The position numbers were made by a program, and so were the translations under genes. 21,900 bases of DNA, taken from positions 1 through 21,900 of the forward strand of contig CAJOER010000004.1 in the NCBI GenBank assembly GCA_905233805.1, read 5' to 3'. Under the pieces are notes generated by a model. It saw nothing but the letters and a program-made list of their open reading frames with translations. It was not told the origin of the DNA and did not search any database. This DNA is from an uncultured Eubacterium sp. GTDB taxonomy: Bacteria; Bacillota; Clostridia; Oscillospirales; Acutalibacteraceae. Of this stretch, positions 15,601-21,900 are shown piece by piece (positions within the stretch are counted from its first letter, which is position 1; every line of letters starts with the position of its first letter).

Positions 15601-17411
15601 TCGCCGCAACGTGAACAGGTATGGGTCGTATATCCGCTTTCCGTACAAGTCGGTTCGGTCACAACGGCGTTGTAGTTATGGCCGGCGGCAGCAGTATCGT
15701 AATCAACATAGCTGTCACCGCAGCGCGTACAGGTATAGGTCGTGTAACCGCCCTCGGTGCAAGTCGGTGCAGTCACAACGGCATTATAGTTATGTCCGAG
15801 CGCATTTTCGGTTACAACGGTAATCTTCGGCGTCGGCATACTCTCATTTGCAAAAATTCCGGTATATGTAACCGTTCCGTTCTCCGTGCAGGTTGCGGGG
15901 CTTACCGAAGAATAAATATCGTCGGTCGATTCGGTAGCCGTAAAGTGGCAGCCGTCACGCTTACAGGTTCTTTCAGCCGTAACAGAACTGTAATCCTGCG
16001 CCCAGTTGAAGGAAAATTCGCCCCAGTCGTGGCCGATAGAATCAACGTATGAATCTATATAGCTGTCGCCGCATCTTGAGCAAACGTGCGTAGTATAACC
16101 CTGCTCTATGCAAGCGGGAGCAGTTACGACAGAATTATAATCGTGTCCGAGGGGTGCGATTTCCTCAACACCGAAATACTTTCCGCAAACGTCGCAGTAA
16201 GTGCCGGCAGTGTTTCCGCTTTCGGTACAGGTAGCCTGGGCGGCTGGAATATCGCTGAGAACGTGCACGTCCTCGGTATTTACAATATTAACCTGATTGG
16301 AGTATACCGTAACAAGTTTTCCGTTAACGTAATACGTTGCATAACCCTTGACAGCCCAGTTGTACTTTGATGTGAGATGGTTAATATTTGTTATATATTT
16401 CTCTTCGTTAACCGAGTTAAACTGAGATGCAATAGTCTTGTTGTTTATATTAATATCAAAGGATGCGGGATTGAATTCGTTTGCCTTTTTGTTATATAAA
16501 ATCATTCCTACCGCCTCGGGAGTAATATCCTGAGGAATAGCGGTTGTCATAATTAACGAGCCGACGGAATTATCAGCGTCGTGGCGGTAATAGAGTTTAA
16601 GATTTACTCCGTTTGCAATCGAAGCTGGAGGAGCAAAACTGTCCGCCTGAGCGACGTCGTATTCGGGCGTAACGGTAATGCTTTCGCCCGAAATAAGCCT
16701 GCTAAGAGCATCAGCGGGAAGAACCCAGCGTCCGTTGGTATAGCCGAAACGGTACGGAACAGTTTCGGGAATAAAGCTCTCAAGGCTTTCATAAACCGCC
16801 CAGTCTTCCGAAGATTTTTCCGTAACGCTTACTATCTGGCCGCTGCTGCTTGTAAATGTAAGCGTTGAATCGGAACTGTTATAATAAACCGCTTTCAGCG
16901 ATGTTTTGGCAGTCATTGTGAAGGTATAATTTCTGCTGTTTGAAAGGAAACGTTTTGAAACCGTTTCATACCATCCGCCGAAGCTGTAGCCCTGAACCTC
17001 GGAGGCGCTTAGAGTAACCTGGGCTCCGTAAACAACTGTATGTCTGCCTGTTGAGAGGCTCGTTTCGCCGTAAGAAACGCTAATCTGCGCGTCGCCGTTA
17101 GCCGTTGTAACGGTAAGGCTCAGATGAGCCCTTAAATCGCTTATTGCTTCAAGAAGAGATGCCGTTGCCGCGTCCGTTTCCTGCTGAGTTGTGTAGGTTT
17201 CATACTCGCCGGAGTACTGCTCATAAAGCGTGTAAAGAGCACCGTATGACTCGGGCGTATAATCAGCCTCTTCATAGCAGCTTACCTTATCAAACGCCGC
17301 TAAAAGCGCAGAATTATCCGGGCCGTCAGCATAAACACACAGCCCCGTTCCGAAAGCTGCCGCCAACAGCATAACACTTGCAAAAATATAGGATAACAGT
17401 TTTTTCTTCAT
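12696..17411 (-). CDS. Giant secreted mosaic protein ending in a Hint autoprocessing domain
   Basis: The 1571-residue protein has a signal peptide cut near residue 28 (CVYA). A FIVAR-like helical region spans ~30-98. An InlB/Flg_new-like beta module follows at ~99-177 (GYSFGGWYET, FTMTAKTSLKAVY). Residues ~180-385 form an undefined region. At ~390-650 there is a run of Cys modules such as CSRCGDSY and CTRCGDSY, related to those of the gene at 7966-9033. An Ig/BIG-like stretch spans ~655-745. At ~755-960 a probable right-handed beta-helix is rich in Asn/Gly (NNVKVIGPNFKNAAMF, TVENSVIDGG). Ig-like domains continue to ~1340. A Hint domain starts at Cys1346 (CVAEGSLVTMADGTQK), followed by an acidic C-terminal extension of ~83 residues. 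GGTGGT lies ~8 bases before the ATG. No LPXTG anchor is seen. It is probably a surface adhesin or scaffold released or coupled by Hint cleavage. Confidence 0.85.
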   Translation of the reverse strand: MKKKLLSYIFASVMLLAAAFGTGLCVYADGPDNSALLAAFDKVSCYEEADYTPESYGALYTLYEQYSGEYETYTTQQETDAATASLLEAISDLRAHLSLTVTTANGDAQISVSYGETSLSTGRHTVVYGAQVTLSASEVQGYSFGGWYETVSKRFLSNSRNYTFTMTAKTSLKAVYYNSSDSTLTFTSSSGQIVSVTEKSSEDWAVYESLESFIPETVPYRFGYTNGRWVLPADALSRLISGESITVTPEYDVAQADSFAPPASIANGVNLKLYYRHDADNSVGSLIMTTAIPQDITPEAVGMILYNKKANEFNPASFDININNKTIASQFNSVNEEKYITNINHLTSKYNWAVKGYATYYVNGKLVTVYSNQVNIVNTEDVHVLSDIPAAQATCTESGNTAGTYCDVCGKYFGVEEIAPLGHDYNSVVTAPACIEQGYTTHVCSRCGDSYIDSYVDSIGHDWGEFSFNWAQDYSSVTAERTCKRDGCHFTATESTDDIYSSVSPATCTENGTVTYTGIFANESMPTPKITVVTENALGHNYNAVVTAPTCTEGGYTTYTCTRCGDSYVDYDTAAAGHNYNAVVTEPTCTESGYTTHTCSRCGDSYTDTETAAIGHSWGSWSVTTGATLSAGGVETRTCANDSSHTDTRNISNFTLKLPNTADYLYRVGNANNVKLGQLFDNASGADITGVTATVTKNYGTATGTFTANSSDWRNSTIKFNNVGIVTVTLKHGNFTAATLKLEVVAATNKANEMLGNVGSGNAVLLGDVYTGSYNSDNELIGSSSVSGTLYGNGFTVDAVSNTLNSSNNTNLGYLGGALNLNSGTINNVKVIGPNFKNAAMFRDNVNNVFTVRTSGTCYIYNCYIFGSRSAIGMYGNSSSCLTVENSVIDGGRYCNIFMRYGALKLHNVTTISQPRTTLNGDTRCGFGIIISDEAGENEQITATGYLKQYNWVGKTKDKNYFKGDNSDSTDADTAISSLFTNMYTKASSLTVSYNGDTFINTGILSLSSNAPRATGEALNAYGYSSVSLSNYNGWVMAPTSLNASEDFAYYSETQYAPSSQTPTVPSFTWSYPSTYNSTEKKVNLSYEQGSSVSFNPNILTSSKWGNSLNVTVSMDGNEYTGNNITFNTAGTYTIEYTITDPYNYAADGVTASDYVYKKYLTVSVTKTVSSISAPVFTFYDTSGSSLGSKTVDIGTKHYVMPDVTATSDYVMSSTVSGTTVYAPVVTVQFKDNSSDFNYLLPIFTGVNIRNYTNESGAYTDYTKSTNISALPSGLEKVTSDPMWNGKTTFNTYERNSTYGLYAKSDAIGSNQSARNATIEFKFTAGNGEAYYYRIYFNAAAHNKPCVAEGSLVTMADGTQKAIEDVKQGDMVMTWSMWNGCYEAQPVAIHWYHGTEERDVLTLNFTGGTSVRVINEHGFFDVDKNTYVYITPNNVDEYVGDRFIRQSADGSNTNVVLENYGITTEYVGSYSLQTVRNDNFIVENMLSMTAEDFAGRFEYFEVGEGLKYDEAKMESDIENYGLYTYDYWSDYLSEEEFYALNGPYFKVLVGRGVLTEDDILRQIEYMRESTN
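12699..13376 (-). other. Hint (hedgehog/intein) domain plus conserved-looking C-terminal extension
   Basis: This marks residues 1346-1571 of the large secreted protein. Block A is CVAEGSLVTMADGTQKAIED with the nucleophile Cys1346. The block-B region is VRVINEHGFFDV with His1417; the usual TxxH threonine is Ile here. The final Hint strand is LQTVRNDNFIVENMLSM (1473-1488), where splicing inteins end in His-Asn. Those two residues are absent, so the predicted chemistry stops at N-to-S acyl shift and cleavage or transfer before Cys1346, not splicing. The tail that follows includes FEYFEV, YGLYTY and FYALNGPYFKV, and is acidic. Confidence 0.8.
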
Positions 17412-17459
17412 ATAAAAACCACCGTATATAAATTCTAAATTACAGATAATACCAACTTA

Positions 17460-17488
17460 ATAATATCATATTGTTAAATAAATTGCAA
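17460..17488 (-). promoter_or_regulatory. Probable sigma-A promoter for the Hint-domain protein gene
   Basis: On the minus strand the -35 is TTGCAA (17488-17483) and the -10 is TATTAT (17465-17460), with a 17-base spacer, about 50 bases before the start codon. The hexamers are less perfect than elsewhere in the window. Confidence 0.55.
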
Positions 17489-17557
17489 TATTATATTAAT
17501 AATCAGTTCACAAAACCACTAATCGTCTATTATTTGAACAAAAAGTCGGGCAAATTA

Positions 17558-17586
17558 TTGCCTTTTTTGCGCTTTTCAGTTATAAT
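17558..17586 (+). promoter_or_regulatory. Sigma-A promoter for the small membrane protein
   Basis: The -35 is TTGCCT (17558-17563) and the -10 is TATAAT (17581-17586), with a 17-base spacer. Both hexamers are identical to those of the fumC promoter. Its position decides the start of the downstream gene, because any ATG upstream of about 17593 would not be in the transcript. Confidence 0.7.
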
Positions 17587-17602
17587 GAATTCGGAAAGGC
17601 AG

Positions 17603-17944
17603 ATGAAAAAGATGAATATGAGTTGGATTGTATTAATACTCGGAAATATTGTCGGCGGTTTCGTAAGTTCTCTTTCTTGGAAAGACAGAGGAAGCGTTCC
17701 GCTTAGGATTGTAAGCATAGTTATCCCCGTTGCCTGCGGCGCTTTTTTCTGGTATCTTCAGTATAAATCGGGATACGCTATGCAGCAGTTTGCATCAATA
17801 TACAATTCAATTCAGGCAAGCGTAACAAAATCAGGCATAAACCCTGTATCCACAAGGGTTTTCATGGCTGTTATAACCGCCTTTGTATTCACTTTTGTCA
17901 GCAAAGTCCTCGGCATAATCCTCGCAAAAGTTCTTGATAAATAA
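17603..17944 (+). CDS. Small membrane protein of unknown function, three predicted helices
   Basis: The frame is open from 17471, but the promoter at 17558-17586 means translation must begin downstream. I choose the ATG at 17603 (113 residues, MKKMNMSWIVLILGN), preceded by GGAAAGG; ATGs at 17612 and 17618 are equally possible and fit the ribosome site spacing differently. Hydrophobic segments lie at ~7-24, 35-53 and 87-107, with an amphipathic stretch between the last two. I recognise no family. It stands alone, between its own promoter and a strong terminator, so its position beside the pilus operon need not mean a shared role. Confidence 0.65.
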   Translation: MKKMNMSWIVLILGNIVGGFVSSLSWKDRGSVPLRIVSIVIPVACGAFFWYLQYKSGYAMQQFASIYNSIQASVTKSGINPVSTRVFMAVITAFVFTFVSKVLGIILAKVLDK

Positions 17945-18012
17945 CAGTTATAAAAATGTCTTTTCTTTACTGATTTATTTTGAAAAAAGCAATAGAATAA
18001 TTGGATAAAACG

Positions 18013-18049
18013 AAAAAATGCAGGCGATTAAACGACCTGCATTTTTTGT
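18013..18049 (+). terminator. Rho-independent terminator after the small membrane protein
   Basis: A 12-bp stem AAAAAATGCAGG / CCTGCATTTTTT with an 11-base loop supplies both stem and T run. It lies about 70 bases after the stop at 17944; the sequence between is AT-rich with no gene. The symmetric A and T tracts mean it could also act on the minus strand. Confidence 0.88.
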
Positions 18050-18172
18050 TGGTAATTACCCTGTTTTATGCATTTGTTCGGTTTTTATATCGTATAACTT
18101 ATAGAAAAGTAATTAAATGATAAAAACACAAAAGTCACATTAGAAATTTTGTAATAAAAATACTATAATTTA

Positions 18173-18201
18173 TTGACAAAAAAACACATTTGATGTAGAA
18201 T
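18173..18201 (+). promoter_or_regulatory. Sigma-A promoter for the tad operon
   Basis: The -35 is TTGACA (18173-18178) and the -10 is TAGAAT (18196-18201), with a 17-base spacer. Transcription should start near 18208, leaving a leader of roughly 185 bases before tadZ. The stretch 18050-18172 upstream is AT-rich and holds no gene I can support. Confidence 0.78.
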
Positions 18202-18207
18202 AAGGAA

Positions 18208-18391
18208 TTGAAATACAACAAAATTGTATTAATTGATGATTATTGTAAAACCAGATAGAATTCAGACGATTTAATAAAAGCATCGTTCAGCGCCTTATAG
18301 GCGCTTAAACCTTTTTATTAAGTATTAAAAACATTTTATAGGCAAATGTTCATTGTTTATTAATAATTTTTCTTAATTCAGGAGGGAAAGT
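18208..18391 (+). other. Long structured 5' leader of the tad operon
   Basis: Two inverted repeats lie in this ~185-base leader. One is AATACAA-N5-TTGTATT at 18212-18230, right at the expected transcription start, which could be an operator or a 5' hairpin. The other is nested: outer arms TTAATAAAAG (18271-18280) and CTTTTTATTAA (18311-18321) enclose an inner hairpin AGCGCC-TTATA-GGCGCT (18289-18305). The inner hairpin with the following T run could act as an attenuator, though six bases separate them. I see no motifs of the cyclic di-GMP riboswitch classes. A strong GGAGGG ribosome site precedes the ATG at 18392. Confidence 0.55.
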
Positions 18392-19453
18392 ATGATAAGA
18401 ATAAGAGTAGCAATCCTAGACAAAGACGAAATCTATACCGGTAGATTAATAAACGCCTTTAATACCTATTATCAAGATAAGTTAGAGGCATATTCTTTTA
18501 CTGAAACAGACATTGCATTAGATTTCCTGCAGAACAATAAGATTGATGTGTTATTGGTTGACGAATCAATAGACATAAAAAGCCTGAAGATTCCACAAAA
18601 CTGTGCATACGCTTATCTCACGGTTATGAATTCCGTAGATTCAATCGGAGACGTTACAGCAATATGCAAGTATATGAAAGTTGACCTTATTTATAAAGAG
18701 ATACTTTCCGTTTTTTCCGAAGGCTCGCAATACAGTATTGTTACAGGAAATCAAGACGGAAATGCAACGCCTGTTTCTCTTTTTGTTTCAGCAGCAGGCG
18801 GAACCGGCGCATCAAGTGTTGCAGCTGCTTATGCAACATATAAAGCAAGAAGCGGTTTCAAGCCTCTTTTAATTAACTTAGAGCGTTTTGGCGGTGCCGG
18901 CTGTTTCTTCCAAGGCGAAGGAAATATGAATCTCAGCGACATAATCTTTGCACTTAAAAGCAAGAAAGCAAACCTTGCTTTAAAACTTGAAAGTTCGGTT
19001 AAGGTTTCTCCGAACGGGGTTTGTTTTATAGATACCGCAAATCTTGTACTTGATGTTATGGAACTCAAGGACGATGATATTATCAATCTTATAAACGAAG
19101 CTTGCTCGATGCAGAGTTTTGATGAAATCATTGTAGATATCGGATTTTCAATGAAAGAACTTGATTTCACTTTGATTGAAAAGGCATCGAAAGTTATTCT
19201 TGTAAGCGACGGCTCCGAAATTGCAAATGCAAAAACCGTTCGCTGTATTGAGTCAATGCAAATTCTCGATCAGCAGAAAGAGAAAAACTTAGTCGGTAAA
19301 ATATCATTGTTCTACAATCGCTTCAGCAGTAGACTCGGCAAAAGAATTGAAAACCTTAATGTTAATACTATCGGCGGAGTTCCGAGAATTGAGGGAAGCG
19401 TTTCGCAGATTATTGACAGTATTGCAGGCAACAGTGATTTACAAAAAATCTAA
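18392..19453 (+). CDS. tadZ: TadZ/CpaE-like pilus localization ATPase with receiver-like N-terminus
   Basis: TadZ/CpaE proteins place the Tad secretion machine in the cell. Residues 1-115 look like a receiver fold: VAILDKDE with Asp10 and Asp12, IDVLLVDES with Asp57, and a lysine at 102 (LIYKE). From ~127 there is a ParA/MinD-like domain: VSLFVSAAGGTGASSVAAAYA at 128-148 and DEIIVDIGFS at 244-253. The deviant Walker A is degenerate: the two lysines of KGGxGKT are both replaced by Ala, giving AGGTGASS. ATP binding may be lost or altered. Its place first in a tadZ-cpaF-tadB-tadC order supports the assignment. GGAGGG lies upstream; the cpaF start is 11 bases after its stop. The 353-residue length fits the family. 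Confidence 0.85.
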   Translation: MIRIRVAILDKDEIYTGRLINAFNTYYQDKLEAYSFTETDIALDFLQNNKIDVLLVDESIDIKSLKIPQNCAYAYLTVMNSVDSIGDVTAICKYMKVDLIYKEILSVFSEGSQYSIVTGNQDGNATPVSLFVSAAGGTGASSVAAAYATYKARSGFKPLLINLERFGGAGCFFQGEGNMNLSDIIFALKSKKANLALKLESSVKVSPNGVCFIDTANLVLDVMELKDDDIINLINEACSMQSFDEIIVDIGFSMKELDFTLIEKASKVILVSDGSEIANAKTVRCIESMQILDQQKEKNLVGKISLFYNRFSSRLGKRIENLNVNTIGGVPRIEGSVSQIIDSIAGNSDLQKI

Positions 19454-19464
19454 GGTGATTGAAA

Positions 19465-20703
19465 ATGGCTAATAATTACACGGAAATTGAAAAACAAATA
19501 AGAGAATACGTCGTAAATAATCTTCCTCTCAGCCAATTATCAAACGAAGAGTTAAGAGAGCGGATTGAAGAAGTATCGGAAAACTTTTTCAGCGGATATA
19601 TTCCTATTGATACAAAAGTAGATATTATAGAGAAAGTCTACAGTTCTATCAGAGGATTCGGAATCCTTGATTCTATCATGAAGGATGACAACATCACCGA
19701 AGTTATGATTAACGGAAAAGATAATATCTTCATTGAAGAGGGCGGCGTTGTTCATCAGATTGATGATACATTTGAGAGTGACAGACAACTTGAAGACGTT
19801 ATTCAGAGAATAGTTGGTCTTGCAGGCCGAGAAGTTAACCAGGCAAACCCCATATGCGACACCCGTCTGCCTGACGGTTCTCGTGTAAGCGTTGTGCTTC
19901 CTCCGGTTGCATTATGCGGACCAACCGTTACTATCCGTAAGTTTTCCAAAACTCCTATGACTATTGAGCAGTTGATAAAATACGGTTCAATTACTCAGGA
20001 CATTGCGGATATACTTGAAATTCTTGTCAAAGCAAAGTATAACATATTTATTTCCGGAGGTACCGGTTCCGGTAAAACAACGTTTCTTAATGCTTTGTCA
20101 AACTATATTCCCAAAGAAGAACGTATTATCACAATTGAGGACTCAGCAGAATTACAAATTGTTAATATTGATAACCTTGTAAGCATGGAAACAAGAAATT
20201 CAAATGCTTCCGGTGTAGGTGCAATCTCAATAAGAGACCTGATTAAAGCTTCTCTTCGTATGAGGCCTGAAAGAATTATAGTCGGCGAGGTACGTGGCGG
20301 TGAGGCGCTTGACATGCTTCAGGCTATGAACACCGGTCATGACGGTTCTCTTTCAACCGGTCACGCCAACTCGGTTAAAGATATGCTCAGCCGTCTTGAA
20401 ACAATGGTTCTTCAGGGTGCCGACGGTCTGCCGCTTGACGCTATCAGACAGCAGATTGCAAGCGCCGTGGATATTATCATTCATTTGTCAAGATTAAGAG
20501 ACCATTCACGTAAAACTATGGAAATCTGTGAAGTGCTTGATTATGACCCGGTAACAAAACAGATAAATCTGAATCCTTTATTCGTTTTTGAAGAAGACGA
20601 AAAAAGCACACTTGAAAAAGTTTCGGGTTCGCTGAACAGAACTTCTAATAAAATGGTTAATGATTACAAACTCAGACTTATGGGCTATAAAGATGTAATT
20701 TAG
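19465..20703 (+). CDS. cpaF: CpaF/TadA family secretion ATPase of the Tad pilus
   Basis: This hexameric motor powers Tad (type IVc) pilus assembly at the cytoplasmic face of the membrane. I start at ATG 19465 (412 residues), with AAGGTG 7 bases upstream; a TTG two codons earlier is less likely. All secretion-ATPase motifs are present: Walker A GGTGSGKT (198-205), Asp box IEDSAEL (224-230), Walker B IIVGEVRGGEA (271-281) and His box GHDGSLSTGHANS (291-303). The N-terminal helical domain includes GFGILDSIMKDDNITEVMIN, typical of CpaF. It follows tadZ by 11 bases and precedes tadB by 9 bases. The ATPase looks fully active. Confidence 0.96.
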   Translation: MANNYTEIEKQIREYVVNNLPLSQLSNEELRERIEEVSENFFSGYIPIDTKVDIIEKVYSSIRGFGILDSIMKDDNITEVMINGKDNIFIEEGGVVHQIDDTFESDRQLEDVIQRIVGLAGREVNQANPICDTRLPDGSRVSVVLPPVALCGPTVTIRKFSKTPMTIEQLIKYGSITQDIADILEILVKAKYNIFISGGTGSGKTTFLNALSNYIPKEERIITIEDSAELQIVNIDNLVSMETRNSNASGVGAISIRDLIKASLRMRPERIIVGEVRGGEALDMLQAMNTGHDGSLSTGHANSVKDMLSRLETMVLQGADGLPLDAIRQQIASAVDIIIHLSRLRDHSRKTMEICEVLDYDPVTKQINLNPLFVFEEDEKSTLEKVSGSLNRTSNKMVNDYKLRLMGYKDVI

Positions 20704-20712
20704 GAGAATGTA

Positions 20713-21588
20713 ATGGGCTTATTTAACAAAAACAAAGAACCAAAAGAACAAAAAGAACTTGAACCGCAGTATTTTATGTCTGCTACTAATGAACCGGTTT
20801 ACAACTATAATGTTTATTATATGACCAAATTAGAGAAAACGCTCTATTTTGCAGCGGCATTTGTTGTAGGCGGTATAGTAGGTCTGCTTTTCTACGGCGG
20901 ATTAGGAAAAGACGAGTACGGTACTGCAACCCCGTTAACGTACATACTGAACACGATAATTTTCGTGGTTGTAGGTTTTATCGCAGGTAAAGTTTATCTT
21001 CCTATGAGAACCAAACAGATTATCGAAAAGAAAAAACAAAAACTGAACAATCAGTTCAGGGATTTGCTTGACAGTCTTACTACGGCAATAGGTGCAGGTA
21101 AAAACGTTCCCGATTCATTTGTTTCCGTAAAAGAGGATTTGTCAAACCAGTATAACGAAGACGCCGCGATTATTAACGAAGTTAACGTTATCCTTTCCGG
21201 CCTTCAGAACAATATCAATATTGAAGATTTGCTTTTCGATTTTGCAAAACGAAGTGCAAATAAAGATATTGAAAGTTTTGCAAACGTATTTAAGATTTCA
21301 TACAGAAAAGGCGGTAATCTTAAAGAGATTATCCGAAACACACACGAAATTTTAAGCGACAAGCTGGAAATCAACGAGGAAGTAACAACTACTATTTCAG
21401 CTTCAAAGCTTAACTTAACAATAATGACGTTTGCGCCGATATTTATGATTGCAGCAATAAAGATGATGAGTCCGGATTTCGCTTCGAACTTTGCAACTCC
21501 AACAGGAGTTATGGCAACAACTATTGCGGTAGGTATTTTTGTACTCTCGTACATAATCGGTAAAAAGATGATGGTTATCAAACTTTAA
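20713..21588 (+). CDS. tadB: TadB-like inner-membrane platform protein (T2SSF family)
   Basis: TadB is one of two platform proteins that couple the CpaF motor to pilin extrusion. The 291-residue protein has two helices near residues 46-62 and 78-94, a cytoplasmic helical domain with LNNQFRDLLDSLTTAIGAGK at 111-130 and FANVFKISYRKGGNLKEIIR near 210-230, then two C-terminal helices. This is the T2SSF layout. The N-terminal ~35 residues are hydrophilic (KNKEPKEQKELEP). GGAGAA lies before the ATG, 9 bases after the cpaF stop. It is followed 9 bases later by tadC. Confidence 0.9.
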   Translation: MGLFNKNKEPKEQKELEPQYFMSATNEPVYNYNVYYMTKLEKTLYFAAAFVVGGIVGLLFYGGLGKDEYGTATPLTYILNTIIFVVVGFIAGKVYLPMRTKQIIEKKKQKLNNQFRDLLDSLTTAIGAGKNVPDSFVSVKEDLSNQYNEDAAIINEVNVILSGLQNNINIEDLLFDFAKRSANKDIESFANVFKISYRKGGNLKEIIRNTHEILSDKLEINEEVTTTISASKLNLTIMTFAPIFMIAAIKMMSPDFASNFATPTGVMATTIAVGIFVLSYIIGKKMMVIKL

Positions 21589-21597
21589 GGAGAAGGT

Positions 21598-21900
21598 ATG
21601 GCTTTTTTATCGCTGAAAGATATTGTCATAATGATTATAGGTATAGCAGTTTTGGTTGCTTGGCTTATGATTTATGTGACAACAAAAAAATACGAAGATA
21701 TATTTGAAGGTCTTGACGAAAAAGAATTCCGCCTGAAAGACTTATACTTTATGGGTTACGGAGTTCTTGAAAGAATTAAATATGATTATAAATCCAAAAG
21801 CAACAGGGAGATGAAAAAGAAACTCTCTGTGCTTTACGACGAGAAATACGCCGATTATTATGTAAGGGCTGTCCGTTCTCAACAGGTTACAATAATGCTG
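21598..21900 (+). CDS. tadC: TadC-like platform protein, 3' end cut by window
   Basis: The ATG at 21598 opens a frame that runs to the window edge (101 residues seen): MAFLSLKDIVIMIIGIAVLV and so on. There is one N-terminal helix, then a soluble stretch with KEFRLKDLYFMGYGVLERI. Position after tadB, with AAGGAGAAGG as ribosome site, and this short N-terminal part fit TadC, the second platform protein. The family motif region lies beyond the edge, so the name rests mainly on gene order. Confidence 0.75.
   Translation, partial: MAFLSLKDIVIMIIGIAVLVAWLMIYVTTKKYEDIFEGLDEKEFRLKDLYFMGYGVLERIKYDYKSKSNREMKKKLSVLYDEKYADYYVRAVRSQQVTIML

Noticed and set aside
15621..16052. Plus-strand open frame of 143 codons with repeated short patterns
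   Set aside because: It is the mirror of the CxxC modules of the large secreted protein; the repeats are explained by the sense strand.
18208..18391. Cyclic di-GMP riboswitch in the tad leader
   Set aside because: The conserved core motifs of the known classes could not be found by reading; only generic hairpins are visible.

Overview
The window looks like a chromosomal segment of an anaerobic, gut-type Firmicute, probably class Clostridia near Oscillospiraceae or Lachnospiraceae. The clues are the NrdR and Y-family polymerase style, near-consensus sigma-A promoters with 17-bp spacers, strong AGGAGG ribosome sites, an ECF-type S component, large secreted proteins with CxxC modules and a C-terminal Hint domain, and a clostridial tad (type IVc) pilus operon. 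The genus cannot be fixed from sequence reading alone.

Layout. (1) 1-4741, minus strand, housekeeping. A Y-family DNA polymerase, cut by the window edge, has a near-consensus promoter and a LexA-like box. nrdR has its own promoter with an NrdR-type box in the spacer, and a clean terminator. A tight three-gene operon encodes a class Ic-type aminotransferase, a sugar-phosphate isomerase/epimerase-like TIM barrel and an EamA transporter. (2) 4742-6280: the aminotransferase operon and fumC are transcribed divergently from back-to-back promoters; fumC ends in a strong terminator. (3) 6284-9073, plus strand: an operon of a RibU-like ECF S component with an unusual cytoplasmic N-terminal tail, a Lys/Asp-rich lipoprotein, and a secreted CxxC-repeat protein with a very basic fibronectin-III-like end. 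(4) 9040-12570, minus strand: a 1051-residue secreted protein with five tandem ~146-residue repeats. It is followed by a translationally coupled 54-residue ORF with a Gly/Ser-rich tail. A bidirectional terminator at 9040-9073 separates this unit from region 3. (5) 12656-17488, minus strand: a 1571-residue secreted mosaic protein (CxxC modules, probable beta-helix, Ig-like region) ending in a Hint autoprocessing domain that lacks the C-terminal His-Asn of splicing inteins. (6) 17558-18049: a small three-helix membrane protein with its own promoter and terminator. (7) 18173 to the right edge: the start of a tad operon (tadZ/cpaE, cpaF/tadA, tadB, partial tadC) behind a consensus promoter and a ~185-nt structured leader.

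How it fits together. The left third is metabolism and DNA maintenance. The right two thirds are a cell-surface island: one transporter, one lipoprotein, three large exported proteins, a coupled small peptide and the motor of a Tad pilus. None of the large secreted proteins shows an LPXTG or SLH anchor, so how they stay on the surface is open. The most unusual items are the Hint-terminated surface protein, the five-repeat protein with its 54-residue partner, the SKY(L/I)R-tailed S component, and the TadZ-like ATPase whose Walker A has lost its lysines.
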